The position numbers and the translations under genes are program-made. A DNA stretch of 63,379 nucleotides from an uncultured Clostridia bacterium (lineage in GTDB: Bacteria; Bacillota; Clostridia; TANB77; CAG-508): positions 43,395-106,773 of the forward strand of contig CAOXTD010000004.1 in the NCBI GenBank assembly GCA_948560265.1, in the 5' to 3' direction. This document shows, piece by piece, positions 45,501 through 53,091 of this stretch. Below the pieces are notes generated by a model. That model was not told where the DNA came from, searched no databases, and saw only the letters and a program-made list of their open reading frames with translations. Position 1 is the first letter of the stretch. Each line of letters begins with the position of its first letter.

Positions 45501-46502
45501 TATTCGCCATTCAGCTTTTTGCTAATATATTTCATAACAGAAATTACTTTTGAATAATCCATTCTTTTTGGCCCTATAATACCAATAGTTCCTAAGTCTT
45601 TATCTTGATAACGGTGTTTAAAAGTAACAATACTAAAATCTTTTAATTGTTCATTTTCTTGCTCGTCACCAATATATACATTGATATCGTTCGCGAATCC
45701 TGTATTTAATAGGTCTAATACAATTTCTTTGGTATCTATTAAATTAATAAAATTTCTAGCTACTTCTAAACTTCTAAACTCTGGAAGTTCAAAAGCTTTA
45801 TTAGTTCCTTCTAAATATACTTTTGACTCCTCATGAATAACCTTGTTCAACTGTTCCATAACTGGTTTAATCACTTCTAAGCTATAATTCATTTCAGAAA
45901 AAATATACTCTTCTAATGGCTTATCTATTGCTTCTAATGGTTTTCCTTTTAGTTTATTATTAAAGATAAAATTCAATGTGTTTACTTGGTCTTCTGTAAT
46001 GTCTTCGTCAAATTTGATAATCGTTTCTTTGACAATTCCTGTGTCCGTAAGAATTACTGCCATTAGCATTCTTGTACCTAATAATACAAATTTCACTTCT
46101 TCAATATTTTGAATTCCTGTTCTTGGTCCAACTGCTACTGAAGTGTAATGGGTAATTTCTGATAAAGTATTAGTAGCAATTTTGGTTAGGTCTTCTATGG
46201 CATTTACCCTAGTTTCCATTTTCGACTGAATATATTTAATTTCTTCTAAACTGATATCGTCTTCTTTAATGAGTTCGTCTACATAGAAACGGTAGCCCCT
46301 TGCTGATGGAATTCTTCCGACTAGAAGTATGTGGTTTATCTAAATAGCCAATTCTTTCTAGTTCTGACATTTCATTTCGAATTGTAGCACTACTGCAATC
46401 CAGTCCATATTTACTAACTAGGGCTCCTGAACTGACTGGTTCCGCAGTACTGATGTACTCATCGATAATTGCTTGTAATATTCTCTTTTTTCTTTCTTCC
46501 AA
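45500..46502 (-). CDS. hrcA: Heat-inducible transcription repressor HrcA, two frames joined at a CGG codon
   Basis: Repressor of the heat-shock operon, binding CIRCE. Frame 1 (ATG 46502) encodes the winged-helix domain (RILQAIIDEYISTAEPVSS, CSSATIRNEMSELERIGYL) and meets in-frame CGG codon 62 (46317-46319). Skipping the C gives PHTSSGRIPSARGYRFYVDE, the most conserved HrcA motif. The remaining domain (VGPRTGIQNIEEVKFVLL, GPKRMDYSKVISVMKYISK) runs to 45500. The product is 333 residues, normal length. Without the shift only a 78-residue DNA-binding stub would form. It lies behind the CIRCE element at 46545. Confidence 0.93.
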
Positions 46503-46544
46503 TGTTCCCCCTTTCCTTAGGGATACTTGAAAATTATCTCCTAA

Positions 46545-46571
46545 TTAGCACTCTTTCTTTTTGACTGCTAA
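46545..46571. promoter_or_regulatory. CIRCE operator
   Basis: TTAGCACTC, 9 nt, GACTGCTAA: the HrcA-binding CIRCE sequence with one mismatch in the right half (consensus GAGTGCTAA). It lies 43 nt upstream of the hrcA ATG, downstream of the promoter. Confidence 0.92.
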
Positions 46572-46580
46572 ACTTTCTAT

Positions 46581-46609
46581 ATATTATATCCAATTTTAGC
46601 AGTTGTCAA
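46581..46609 (-). promoter_or_regulatory. Sigma-A promoter of the hrcA operon
   Basis: On the minus strand TTGACA (46604-46609) is followed by TAATAT at 17 nt or TATAAT at 15 nt. CIRCE lies just downstream, covering the start of transcription. Confidence 0.7.
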
Positions 46610-46623
46610 TATCAATTGCTAAA
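46595..46623. promoter_or_regulatory. Inverted repeat over the hrcA -35 region
   Basis: TTTAGCA (46595-46601) and TGCTAAA (46617-46623), 15 nt apart, share the half-site end of CIRCE (TTAGCA/TGCTAA) and straddle the -35 box. Possibly a second, wider-spaced HrcA site. Confidence 0.35.
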
Positions 46624-46649
46624 AAAACTATGAATTTTTTGTGAACACA

Positions 46650-46685
46650 CAAAAAAAGATTGGTTTATTTCTTTAAACCAATCCT
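46650..46685 (-). terminator. Terminator of the DUF4190 gene
   Basis: GATTGGTTTA/TAAACCAATC with a 6-nt loop, followed by TTTTTTTGTG on the minus strand. Confidence 0.85.
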
Positions 46686-46702
46686 TCTATTTTCATTGTC
46701 TT

Positions 46703-47026
46703 CTATACTAAAGCTGCTACTCTTGCAATAGTACTAATAATAACTGCTACTACATCAATAACACCTACTATTAAACCAGCAATAGCAAATCCTTTTCCTT
46801 TTTCCTTTGTAGCGTCAAATTTAACAAGTCCTATAATACCTGTAATAATAGCAACAATTCCACAAGGTAATCCTGCTACAATAAGTCCAACTAATGAAAG
46901 TATAAAGCTTGTTAAAGCCATAGAATTTTGTTTTCTTGTTCCTACATTTTGTGTTGTTTGCGCTGTATACTCCTCTGTTTTTACTCCTGATTCTTGAATT
47001 GGGTTATTATTTTCTTCCATTTTCAT
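46703..47026 (-). CDS. DUF4190-type small membrane protein
   Basis: The 107-residue protein has a polar N-terminus of about 35 residues and two hydrophobic segments (MALTSFILSLVGLIVAGL, then GFAIAGLIVGVIDVVAVI) around a G-I-V-A-I-I-T-G-I-I-G-L hairpin, matching DUF4190. GGAGG precedes the ATG. The function is unknown; its own terminator makes it a single-gene unit. Confidence 0.7.
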   Translation of the reverse strand: MKMEENNNPIQESGVKTEEYTAQTTQNVGTRKQNSMALTSFILSLVGLIVAGLPCGIVAIITGIIGLVKFDATKEKGKGFAIAGLIVGVIDVVAVIISTIARVAALV

Positions 47027-47116
47027 TCCTCCAATATTTTCTTTATTTCATTCTTATGCTTAGAGCAATTTTATTATACATAAATTTGCTAAATATTACA
47101 AGTGCTTTTTCTAAAT

Positions 47117-48283
47117 TTATATAAACTCTTCCCATACTAAATTTGCTAAATCAATCCCCTTTTTCGTTAGTTTAATATTGTTTCCCTCTATTTCTACCAA
47201 GTCTTCTTTTGTTAGTTTCTCTAGCTGTTCATGATATAAATAAATAGGATTTGCAACAAATCTACTTTTAAATTCTTGTATACTAACTCCTTCTATTTTT
47301 CTAAGACCTAATAACATGAACTCCTTTTGCACCGCTTCTTGATTTTGCTTTTCGTGAAAAACAAAATTATTTTCTATTCTTCCTTCTTCATAATTTTTAA
47401 TATATTCCTCAATCTCTTCTCTATTAGAATAACGAATTCTGTTTGTATAGGAATGGGCACCTGCACCAAACCCTATATATTCCTTTTGTTCCCAGCAGTC
47501 ACTATTATGTTTCGACTGATATCTCTCTTTTGCAAAGTTTGAAATTTCATAATGAATGTATCCACTTTCTTCTAATAACTGTTTTGTCTTCCAATACATT
47601 TCTCTTTCCACTGTTTCCTCTGGCAAAGTTAACTCTCCATTTTGTATTTGCTCTTCTAACTTTGTTCCCTCTTCTACGATTAAAGAGTATAGAGAAATAT
47701 GTTCTGGTTCTAAACCAATTATCTCTTCCACTGAATTTTGAATTTCTTGAACCGTTTGATTTGGTAAGCCTAACATTAAATCAACATTGATGTTTTCAAA
47801 TCCTACTTGCCTTGCTAAATAGTAGGTATCTAAAAATTCCTGATAAGTATGTATTCTTCCTAATTGCTTTAACAAAGTATCATAAGTGGACTGTAAACCA
47901 ATGCTAATGCGATTGATTCCACTGTCAAAATAGGCTTGTAGTTTTTCAAGTGTCACTGTTCCCGGATTTGCTTCTATCGTAATTTCTGCCTCTTTTGCCA
48001 CTTCAAAATTTTCTTGAATTGTTTGCATGATTTCAACAATATATTTACTATCTAATAACGACGGAGTTCCTCCTCCTATATAAATCGTTTTTACTAAAAA
48101 GGGCTTGTCCTTTCCTTCTATTGCATCTTGCTTATTTGCTTGCCCTACTTCTTTCATTTCTTGTTTTAAACATTTCATATATCTTGGAATATAACTGTCT
48201 TTTCCTTCATAAGAACAAAAATCACAATAATGACATTTTTTCTTACAAAATGGTATGTGTATATAAATTCCTATTTCTTTCAT
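47117..48283 (-). CDS. hemW: Radical SAM heme chaperone HemW-like
   Basis: I start at ATG 48283 (MKEIGIYIHIPFCKKKCHYC) with AAGG 8 nt upstream; a longer frame to 48361 overlaps whiA. The 388-residue protein has the radical SAM CKKKCHYCDF cluster, YIGGGTPSLL, TIEANPG, RISIGLQS and GLPNQTVQE. It resembles oxygen-independent coproporphyrinogen oxidase but is of the HemW heme-chaperone type. It follows whiA closely on the same strand. Confidence 0.88.
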   Translation of the reverse strand: MKEIGIYIHIPFCKKKCHYCDFCSYEGKDSYIPRYMKCLKQEMKEVGQANKQDAIEGKDKPFLVKTIYIGGGTPSLLDSKYIVEIMQTIQENFEVAKEAEITIEANPGTVTLEKLQAYFDSGINRISIGLQSTYDTLLKQLGRIHTYQEFLDTYYLARQVGFENINVDLMLGLPNQTVQEIQNSVEEIIGLEPEHISLYSLIVEEGTKLEEQIQNGELTLPEETVEREMYWKTKQLLEESGYIHYEISNFAKERYQSKHNSDCWEQKEYIGFGAGAHSYTNRIRYSNREEIEEYIKNYEEGRIENNFVFHEKQNQEAVQKEFMLLGLRKIEGVSIQEFKSRFVANPIYLYHEQLEKLTKEDLVEIEGNNIKLTKKGIDLANLVWEEFI

Positions 48284-48314
48284 TGATATATCCTTACCTT
48301 TCTGTAATAATCTC

Positions 48315-49214
48315 CTAATTCTTTTTTTCTTTGGTAAGTAATTCTTCTGCAATTTTCTCAATAGCTTTTAATCTATGATTTACACCAGATTTCCCTAGTG
48401 GCTCTTTTAACATATTTCCTAATTCTATCAAAGAAGCCTCTGGATGTAAAATTCTAAGCTGTGCAATTTCTTGTAAACCTTCTGATAACTTCTCTAGTTC
48501 TCCTTTTTGCCTCAAGAATTCAATCGCTTGTATTTGCTTTAAGGCAGATTCCACTGTTTTATTCAAATTCGCGGTTTCACAATTTACCTTTCGATTGACA
48601 TTCCCTCGAATTTCACGGTACACTCTAATTTCCTCAAATTGCAACACAGAATGATTTGCACCAATAAAAGCCAAAAACTTTGAAATTTCTTCTCCATCTT
48701 TCGCATAAATTCCATTGCTTTGATTTTTTATAACTTGTTTCACCACAATTTGATAGGTTTGTAATAGCTCTTGTATAAAATCTGCATATGTTTTTTGAGA
48801 AAATAGTACTTCTAAATGATAGCTTTGCTTTGGATTACTAATAGAACCACTTCCTAAAAAGCACCCTCTTATCAATGCTTTTTGCAATACTTCTTGTTTG
48901 TCTATTTGCTTTCTTATTTTTTCTAAATCTAGTATAAAGTTCTCTTGTATCTCTTCTAGTTCTGGTATTGGTGTTGTAATAGAAAATGTCTTTCCTACAA
49001 TTTGAATTTCATATTTGGTTTGTTGTAAGTTATTTAACAATTTACTAAAGCGATTGATGTTATACTCATTTTCTGTCGAGAACTTCATTTTATTTTTCTC
49101 TATTGTCATATGGTTTGTCATCAAATAGCCTAAAAATTCATATTTAACAGCTTCCTTATTGGCTAAATTAGTTAACTTATTCAATTCTTCTTTTACTTCA
49201 CCTGCAAATGACAT
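48315..49214 (-). CDS. whiA: DNA-binding protein WhiA
   Basis: The 299-residue protein starts SFAGEVKEELNKL, shows a LAGLIDADG-like core (RGCFLGSGSISNPKQSYHLE) and ends with a helix-turn-helix (LRILHPEASLIELGNMLKEP, GKSGVNHRLKAIEKIA). WhiA is needed for sporulation in Streptomyces and affects cell division in Firmicutes. It starts 1 nt after prmC stops, on the same strand. Confidence 0.95.
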   Translation of the reverse strand: MSFAGEVKEELNKLTNLANKEAVKYEFLGYLMTNHMTIEKNKMKFSTENEYNINRFSKLLNNLQQTKYEIQIVGKTFSITTPIPELEEIQENFILDLEKIRKQIDKQEVLQKALIRGCFLGSGSISNPKQSYHLEVLFSQKTYADFIQELLQTYQIVVKQVIKNQSNGIYAKDGEEISKFLAFIGANHSVLQFEEIRVYREIRGNVNRKVNCETANLNKTVESALKQIQAIEFLRQKGELEKLSEGLQEIAQLRILHPEASLIELGNMLKEPLGKSGVNHRLKAIEKIAEELLTKEKKN

Positions 49215-50114
49215 CTATTCACCTTCTTTTGCTACTTTTTGAAATATCATAACACGGTCATTGTTTCCTAAGTCTTTAATAGGTTCTTTGGTAATTAATT
49301 CTAATTGACACCCTTCTTTTAGTTCTTTCCATAGTTCTATAATTTTTTTGCCTTGGTCATATCCAATTTCAATTAACACATATCCACCTTTTTTGAGATA
49401 TTGCTTTGCATTTTCTAAGATAGCTTTATAAAACACTAATCCATCTTCTCCGCCATCTAAAGCTATTCTAGGTTCTTGTTTTACTTCTTTACTTAAGGTA
49501 TCTATTACTTTTGTTTCTATATATGGTGGGTTAGATACAATCATATCAAATTCCATTTCTTTTAAATTAAAGAACATATCAGATTGCAGAAATTGAATTT
49601 GTACTTGGTTTTGCATTGCATTTTTTTGTGCTATTTTCAATGCCTTCTCACTAATGTCTGCTGCTATGATTTGATACTCTTCTATCATATATTGGCTAGT
49701 ATTTTGTAATTGTTTTGCAATAGAAATAGCAATTGCTCCGCTTCCTGTACATAAATCTAGTATCTGTATTTCTCTATCCGTTATACTTTGTATTTTCACT
49801 AAAGCTTGTTCTACCAAAATTTCCGTATCTGGTTGAGGAATTAATACGTTTTCATCAACATAGAAACTCAATCCCATGAATTCTTGTGAATGTGTGATAT
49901 ATTGTAATGGTTTTTCTTGTATTACTTCTTGTAATTTTTCTTCATAGGCTTTGTGTTGCATTTCTGAAACTTCTTCTAATAAATTTCTAATCATTTCTTC
50001 TCGTGATTGTTGTAACACAAATTCTAGTAGTCTTTTTGCTTTATTTTCTGCTTCTTCTATATTTTCTTGTTTTAGTTTTTCTTTTCCTAATTTTAATAAC
50101 TGGCTTTGATTCAT
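49215..50114 (-). CDS. prmC: Release factor glutamine methyltransferase
   Basis: The 299-residue SAM methyltransferase modifies the GGQ glutamine of RF1/RF2. Motifs: ILDLCTGSGAIAISIAKQL (SAM binding), the NPPY catalytic signature in MIVSNPPYIE, and ALDGGEDGLVFYKAIL. The order prmC-whiA-hemW on one strand implies an operon. Its leader shares AAGGATATATCAAT with that of hemW. Confidence 0.95.
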   Translation of the reverse strand: MNQSQLLKLGKEKLKQENIEEAENKAKRLLEFVLQQSREEMIRNLLEEVSEMQHKAYEEKLQEVIQEKPLQYITHSQEFMGLSFYVDENVLIPQPDTEILVEQALVKIQSITDREIQILDLCTGSGAIAISIAKQLQNTSQYMIEEYQIIAADISEKALKIAQKNAMQNQVQIQFLQSDMFFNLKEMEFDMIVSNPPYIETKVIDTLSKEVKQEPRIALDGGEDGLVFYKAILENAKQYLKKGGYVLIEIGYDQGKKIIELWKELKEGCQLELITKEPIKDLGNNDRVMIFQKVAKEGE

Positions 50115-50173
50115 TATTGATATATCCTTTTAGTTCTATATTTTCGTTAATATATTATCATATTAATTATCTG

Positions 50174-50202
50174 TTGACAATAGTAGCAAATCTGTATATA
50201 AT
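50174..50202 (+). promoter_or_regulatory. Near-consensus promoter of the small RNA
   Basis: TTGACA (50174-50179), 17 nt, TATAAT (50197-50202): both hexamers are perfect. Expected start is about 50209. Confidence 0.88.
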
Positions 50203-50208
50203 AAAGAT

Positions 50209-50297
50209 AGGAAATGGAGAAACCACAAACGTGGTTTGCCTATTGAGATATGTAAAAAAACACATCAGCAACGGTCAAATTACAGATGTGTTTTTTT
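50209..50297 (+). ncRNA. Small RNA, probable antitoxin of a type I toxin-antitoxin locus
   Basis: A roughly 90-nt RNA from the consensus promoter to the shared terminator. It contains hairpin AAACCAC-AAAC-GTGGTTT and has no ribosome binding site with an ORF. AAACCACA (50220-50227) is a direct repeat of 50451-50458 in the leader of the convergent toxin-like mRNA, so this RNA can pair with that leader, and the two RNAs also overlap across the terminator. This is the arrangement of Fst/RNAII systems. Confidence 0.65.
50254..50297. terminator. Bidirectional terminator shared by antitoxin RNA and toxin mRNA
   Basis: AAAAAAACACATC (50254-50266) and GATGTGTTTTTTT (50285-50297) are perfect 13-nt arms; each strand ends in seven Ts. 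Confidence 0.85.
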
Positions 50298-50303
50298 GTT
50301 GGT

Positions 50304-50426
50304 TTATTTCTGTTTACTCAAAATTGTTGCTAATGCTACAATTAAGGCAACAGCTATGATAGTCATTCCTACTAATGCATAAAATAATATGTATATTGTT
50401 GCTATTAAACATCCAGTATCTATCAT
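50304..50426 (-). CDS. Small hydrophobic peptide, candidate type I toxin
   Basis: A 40-residue frame beginning MIDTGCLIATIYILF, with a long hydrophobic stretch (GMTIIAVALIVALATIL) and a charged SKQK end. AAAGGAGG with 8 nt spacing gives a very strong ribosome binding site at 50426. Size, single membrane helix and polar tail match type I toxins (Fst/TxpA/holin-like). A convergent small RNA (50209-50297) shares its terminator and has complementarity to its leader. I do not recognise the family by sequence; a small membrane protein of other function is possible. Confidence 0.65.
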   Translation of the reverse strand: MIDTGCLIATIYILFYALVGMTIIAVALIVALATILSKQK

Positions 50427-50487
50427 ACGCCTCACCTCCTTTACAGAGGCAAACCACATCTGTTTGTTCTCATTTCCTACAATATCT

Positions 50488-50516
50488 AGTATAGTATACT
50501 TTTACATATTTGCCCA
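50488..50516 (-). promoter_or_regulatory. Promoter of the toxin-like mRNA
   Basis: On the minus strand TGGGCA (50511-50516), 17 nt, TATACT (50488-50493). The leader then begins TAGGAAATGAGAA, nearly the same as the small RNA leader TAGGAAATGGAGAA. Confidence 0.55.
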
Positions 50517-50552
50517 GTATCTTTAGAAATATTTTTTCGCTTTTTTGACACA

Positions 50553-50745
50553 AAAAGCCCCGCTTTAGCCGTAAGGTGAATGAAATTTTAAGAGCCTGCT
50601 TTCACAGGTGGGTGTCTTGTTGAATGCTCCTGGGTTTCTTACTACTAACTAATGGTGTAAGCATACACGCCACATTCAAAGGCGGACTCCCTTTAATCGT
50701 TTGTTGGTTCTAAAATTCCAGTCTACACGCACTATGCAGGGAAAA
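50553..50745 (-). ncRNA. ssrS: 6S RNA
   Basis: Read on the minus strand, the roughly 190-nt gene starts TTCCCTGCATAGTGCG and ends GCTAAAGCGGGGCTTTTT. CCCTGC pairs with GCGGGG to close the molecule. Internal segments AAGGGAGTCCG, GAATGTGGCGTGTATGC, GAAACCCAGGAGCATTC and TTCACCTTACGGC agree with clostridial 6S RNA as I recall it. 6S RNA mimics an open promoter and binds sigma-A RNA polymerase. The identification is from memory of sequence and length, not a covariance search. Confidence 0.7.
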
Positions 50746-50770
50746 ATAATATCTATTTAATTCTATTATT

Positions 50771-50799
50771 ATCTTATCATATCTTTTGTTTGGTTGCAA
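50771..50799 (-). promoter_or_regulatory. Candidate promoter for 6S RNA
   Basis: TTGCAA (50794-50799), 17 nt, TAAGAT (50771-50776) on the minus strand. It would start transcription some 20 nt before the likely mature 5' end, implying trimming. Confidence 0.4.
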
Positions 50800-50872
50800 C
50801 TACCTTATTGATTTTTCTTGTATTTTATGATATCTTAATTCAAAACGTTACCCTGAAAGAAGGATAAATACT

Positions 50873-51628
50873 ATGGAAACAAAAGATAATGTAAATAATT
50901 CCAACTCTAACTTTTTTAAGACAAAAGGAATATTGTTCCTTATCATTTTTCTAATTCTTATTTTGTCTGCTTTTGTTTTTCTTTTCTTACGCCCAAAGAA
51001 TCAATCTTCACAAGAACATCATTCAGAATTAAAAACTACTACTGATTATTCCATTGAAAAAGTAGTTTGTTATAGCAGTGCTTATGGAATAAACAAGGAA
51101 GAAACGCAAGCCAGATGGGATTTGGATTTAAGCCAATATACTGACATTGCCATATACTTAAATCTTCAAAATGATATTAGTTCTCTTTATCTTGATAATA
51201 TTACCTTTTCTAATACAGAAGGAACTACCTATCATTTAATAAACTTGCCAATTGAGGATTTTGGAAAAACACCTACTAATAACATAGAAGTAACTACTAG
51301 TGAAAGAATTGACTTTGGCAATTCTTCCCCTATTACACTTCGTTACCTTAATCAAAACTTCAAAGAAAATTGTGTCATTACAGACATTGAAAATCCTCTT
51401 GTGTTTGATGGAAGCTTACTAAAAAGAGGAAAAGTTACCCTTTCCTCCTTAAAAAATACTGTGTCATTTACTATCCATTTAATAGACACCTCTGGGCAAG
51501 AATTCACTTACCCTATTGAAGTTTCAATCCCTTTGGAAAACAAAGAAACTGGAGAAACTATCTATTCTGGAAGTTATATAGAAGAGAACTTTCTTACAGA
51601 TGCCTACTTTTATGTAGAGAATCAATAA
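50873..51628 (+). CDS. Membrane-anchored hypothetical protein
   Basis: The 251-residue protein has a polar 18-residue start, one membrane helix (GILFLIIFLILILSAFVFLF) and a beta-rich extracytoplasmic domain (IAIYLNLQNDISSLYLDNIT, SPITLRYLNQNF). GAAAGAAGGATAAATACT precedes the ATG. The domain is not one I can name. It ends convergent with and adjacent to rimO. Confidence 0.6.
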   Translation: METKDNVNNSNSNFFKTKGILFLIIFLILILSAFVFLFLRPKNQSSQEHHSELKTTTDYSIEKVVCYSSAYGINKEETQARWDLDLSQYTDIAIYLNLQNDISSLYLDNITFSNTEGTTYHLINLPIEDFGKTPTNNIEVTTSERIDFGNSSPITLRYLNQNFKENCVITDIENPLVFDGSLLKRGKVTLSSLKNTVSFTIHLIDTSGQEFTYPIEVSIPLENKETGETIYSGSYIEENFLTDAYFYVENQ

Positions 51629-52939
51629 TTACTCTAAAATCTCTCCTATCAAATCATATTCTTTGATATCTGTTATCTTACAAGTTACAAACTCACCAGC
51701 TTGTAACTTTTTTGTATTAGGAATATAAATCACTCCATCAATTTCAGGAGTATCCATATAACTTCTACCTACATAGTACTTTCCATTTTTAGTCATGCCT
51801 TCTAGCATTACTTCATAGTTCTTTCCTACTTTTTGCTTTAGATTTTCCTCAGAAATTTCTTGTTGCAGGCTCATAATTTTATGATATCTACTTTTCTTTG
51901 TTTGAGAATGAACTTGGTTTTGCATTTTTTCTGCTGGTGTTCCTTCCTCTTTAGAATAAGCAAAAGCACCTAATTTATCAAATCTAGCCTCTTTTAGGAA
52001 ATCATATAATTCTTGGAATTCTTCCTCTGTCTCCTCAGGAAATCCTACCATAACAGTGGTTCTCAAAATACAATTTGGAAGTTCCTTTCTTAATTTTGTA
52101 ATTAAGCTTCGGATAGTCTTCCCATTGCTATGACGGTTCATTCTTTTTAAGACTGTATCTGAAATATGCTGAATAGGAATATCAAAATAAGGACAAATTT
52201 GTGGATGCTTTTTTATCGTCTCAATCAGTTCTTCTGTAATGGTTTCTGGATAAGCATATAGAAAGCGTATCCACTTAATCTTAGGAATTTTGCAAAGTTC
52301 TTCTAATAATTCAGCCAATCTTGGCTCACCATAATTATCTATTCCATATTTCGTGGTATCTTGCGCTGTTAAAATAATCTCTTTGTAACCCTTTTGTGCT
52401 AAATCCTTTGCTTCTTGTATAATCCTCTCTATTTTTCTGCTTTTCAAAGGTCCTCGAATTTTTGGAATAGCACAATAAGTACAATAATTACTACAACCAT
52501 CCGCAATTTTTAAATAAGCATAATTCTCTCCAGTTGTAATCACTCTATCTGCTAATTCGTCAAATGGCTCTTCCTCTTTTTCTGCTTCGTTTTCGATTAA
52601 CTCCTCTATTTTATTCCATAACTTATCATATTCACTATATTTAATATATAAATCTACTTCCGGAATTTCCTTTTCTAACTCCTCTTTGTATCTTTCTACT
52701 AGGCATCCCATTGCAATTAAATATTTACAATTCTGGTTTTTATACTCTGCCATTTCTAAAATTGTGTCAATCGCTTCTTGTTTTGCTGACTCTATAAAAC
52801 CACAAGTATTAATCACAATAATCTCAGCTTGTTTTGCATCATTAATAATTTCATATTGATGATTTTTAAATAATGCTATTGTCTTTTCTGTATCTACTAA
52901 ATTCTTATTACATCCTAGTGAGATAAATCCTACTTTCAT
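51629..52939 (-). CDS. rimO: Ribosomal protein S12 methylthiotransferase
   Basis: The 436-residue radical SAM enzyme methylthiolates Asp of S12. It has the N-terminal MTTase domain (VGFISLGCNKNLVDTEKTI, INTCGFIESAKQEAID, GCLVERY with three cluster Cys), the radical SAM motif GCSNYCTYCAIPKIRGP, and a C-terminal TRAM domain (GKNYEVMLEGMTKNGKYYVG). IPQHISD-type motif IPIQHISDTVLKRMNR is RimO-typical. AAAGGAAG precedes the ATG. Confidence 0.95.
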   Translation of the reverse strand: MKVGFISLGCNKNLVDTEKTIALFKNHQYEIINDAKQAEIIVINTCGFIESAKQEAIDTILEMAEYKNQNCKYLIAMGCLVERYKEELEKEIPEVDLYIKYSEYDKLWNKIEELIENEAEKEEEPFDELADRVITTGENYAYLKIADGCSNYCTYCAIPKIRGPLKSRKIERIIQEAKDLAQKGYKEIILTAQDTTKYGIDNYGEPRLAELLEELCKIPKIKWIRFLYAYPETITEELIETIKKHPQICPYFDIPIQHISDTVLKRMNRHSNGKTIRSLITKLRKELPNCILRTTVMVGFPEETEEEFQELYDFLKEARFDKLGAFAYSKEEGTPAEKMQNQVHSQTKKSRYHKIMSLQQEISEENLKQKVGKNYEVMLEGMTKNGKYYVGRSYMDTPEIDGVIYIPNTKKLQAGEFVTCKITDIKEYDLIGEILE

Positions 52940-52955
52940 TTTTGCTTCCTTTCAT

Positions 52956-53083
52956 GTCAGGTTGGGGACGTTCCTTTTTCTGACACTTTTGTCAGACTAG
53001 GGACATACCTTTTCTTTTTAATTTTCAAGGAATGTCCCCTATATGACACCTTTGTCACAAAAAGGAACGTCCCCAACCTGACA
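52956..53083. repeat. Large REP-like palindrome (full element)
   Basis: Both ends, read inward, begin TGTCAGGTTGGGGACGTTCC and continue TTTTT(C/G)TGACA. The arms are about 60 nt each and meet in an AT-rich centre near 53020. It lies between rimO and the CapA-like gene, about 9 nt from the latter's stop. It is the longest member of the family. Confidence 0.8.
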
Positions 53084-53091
53084 AACTGACA

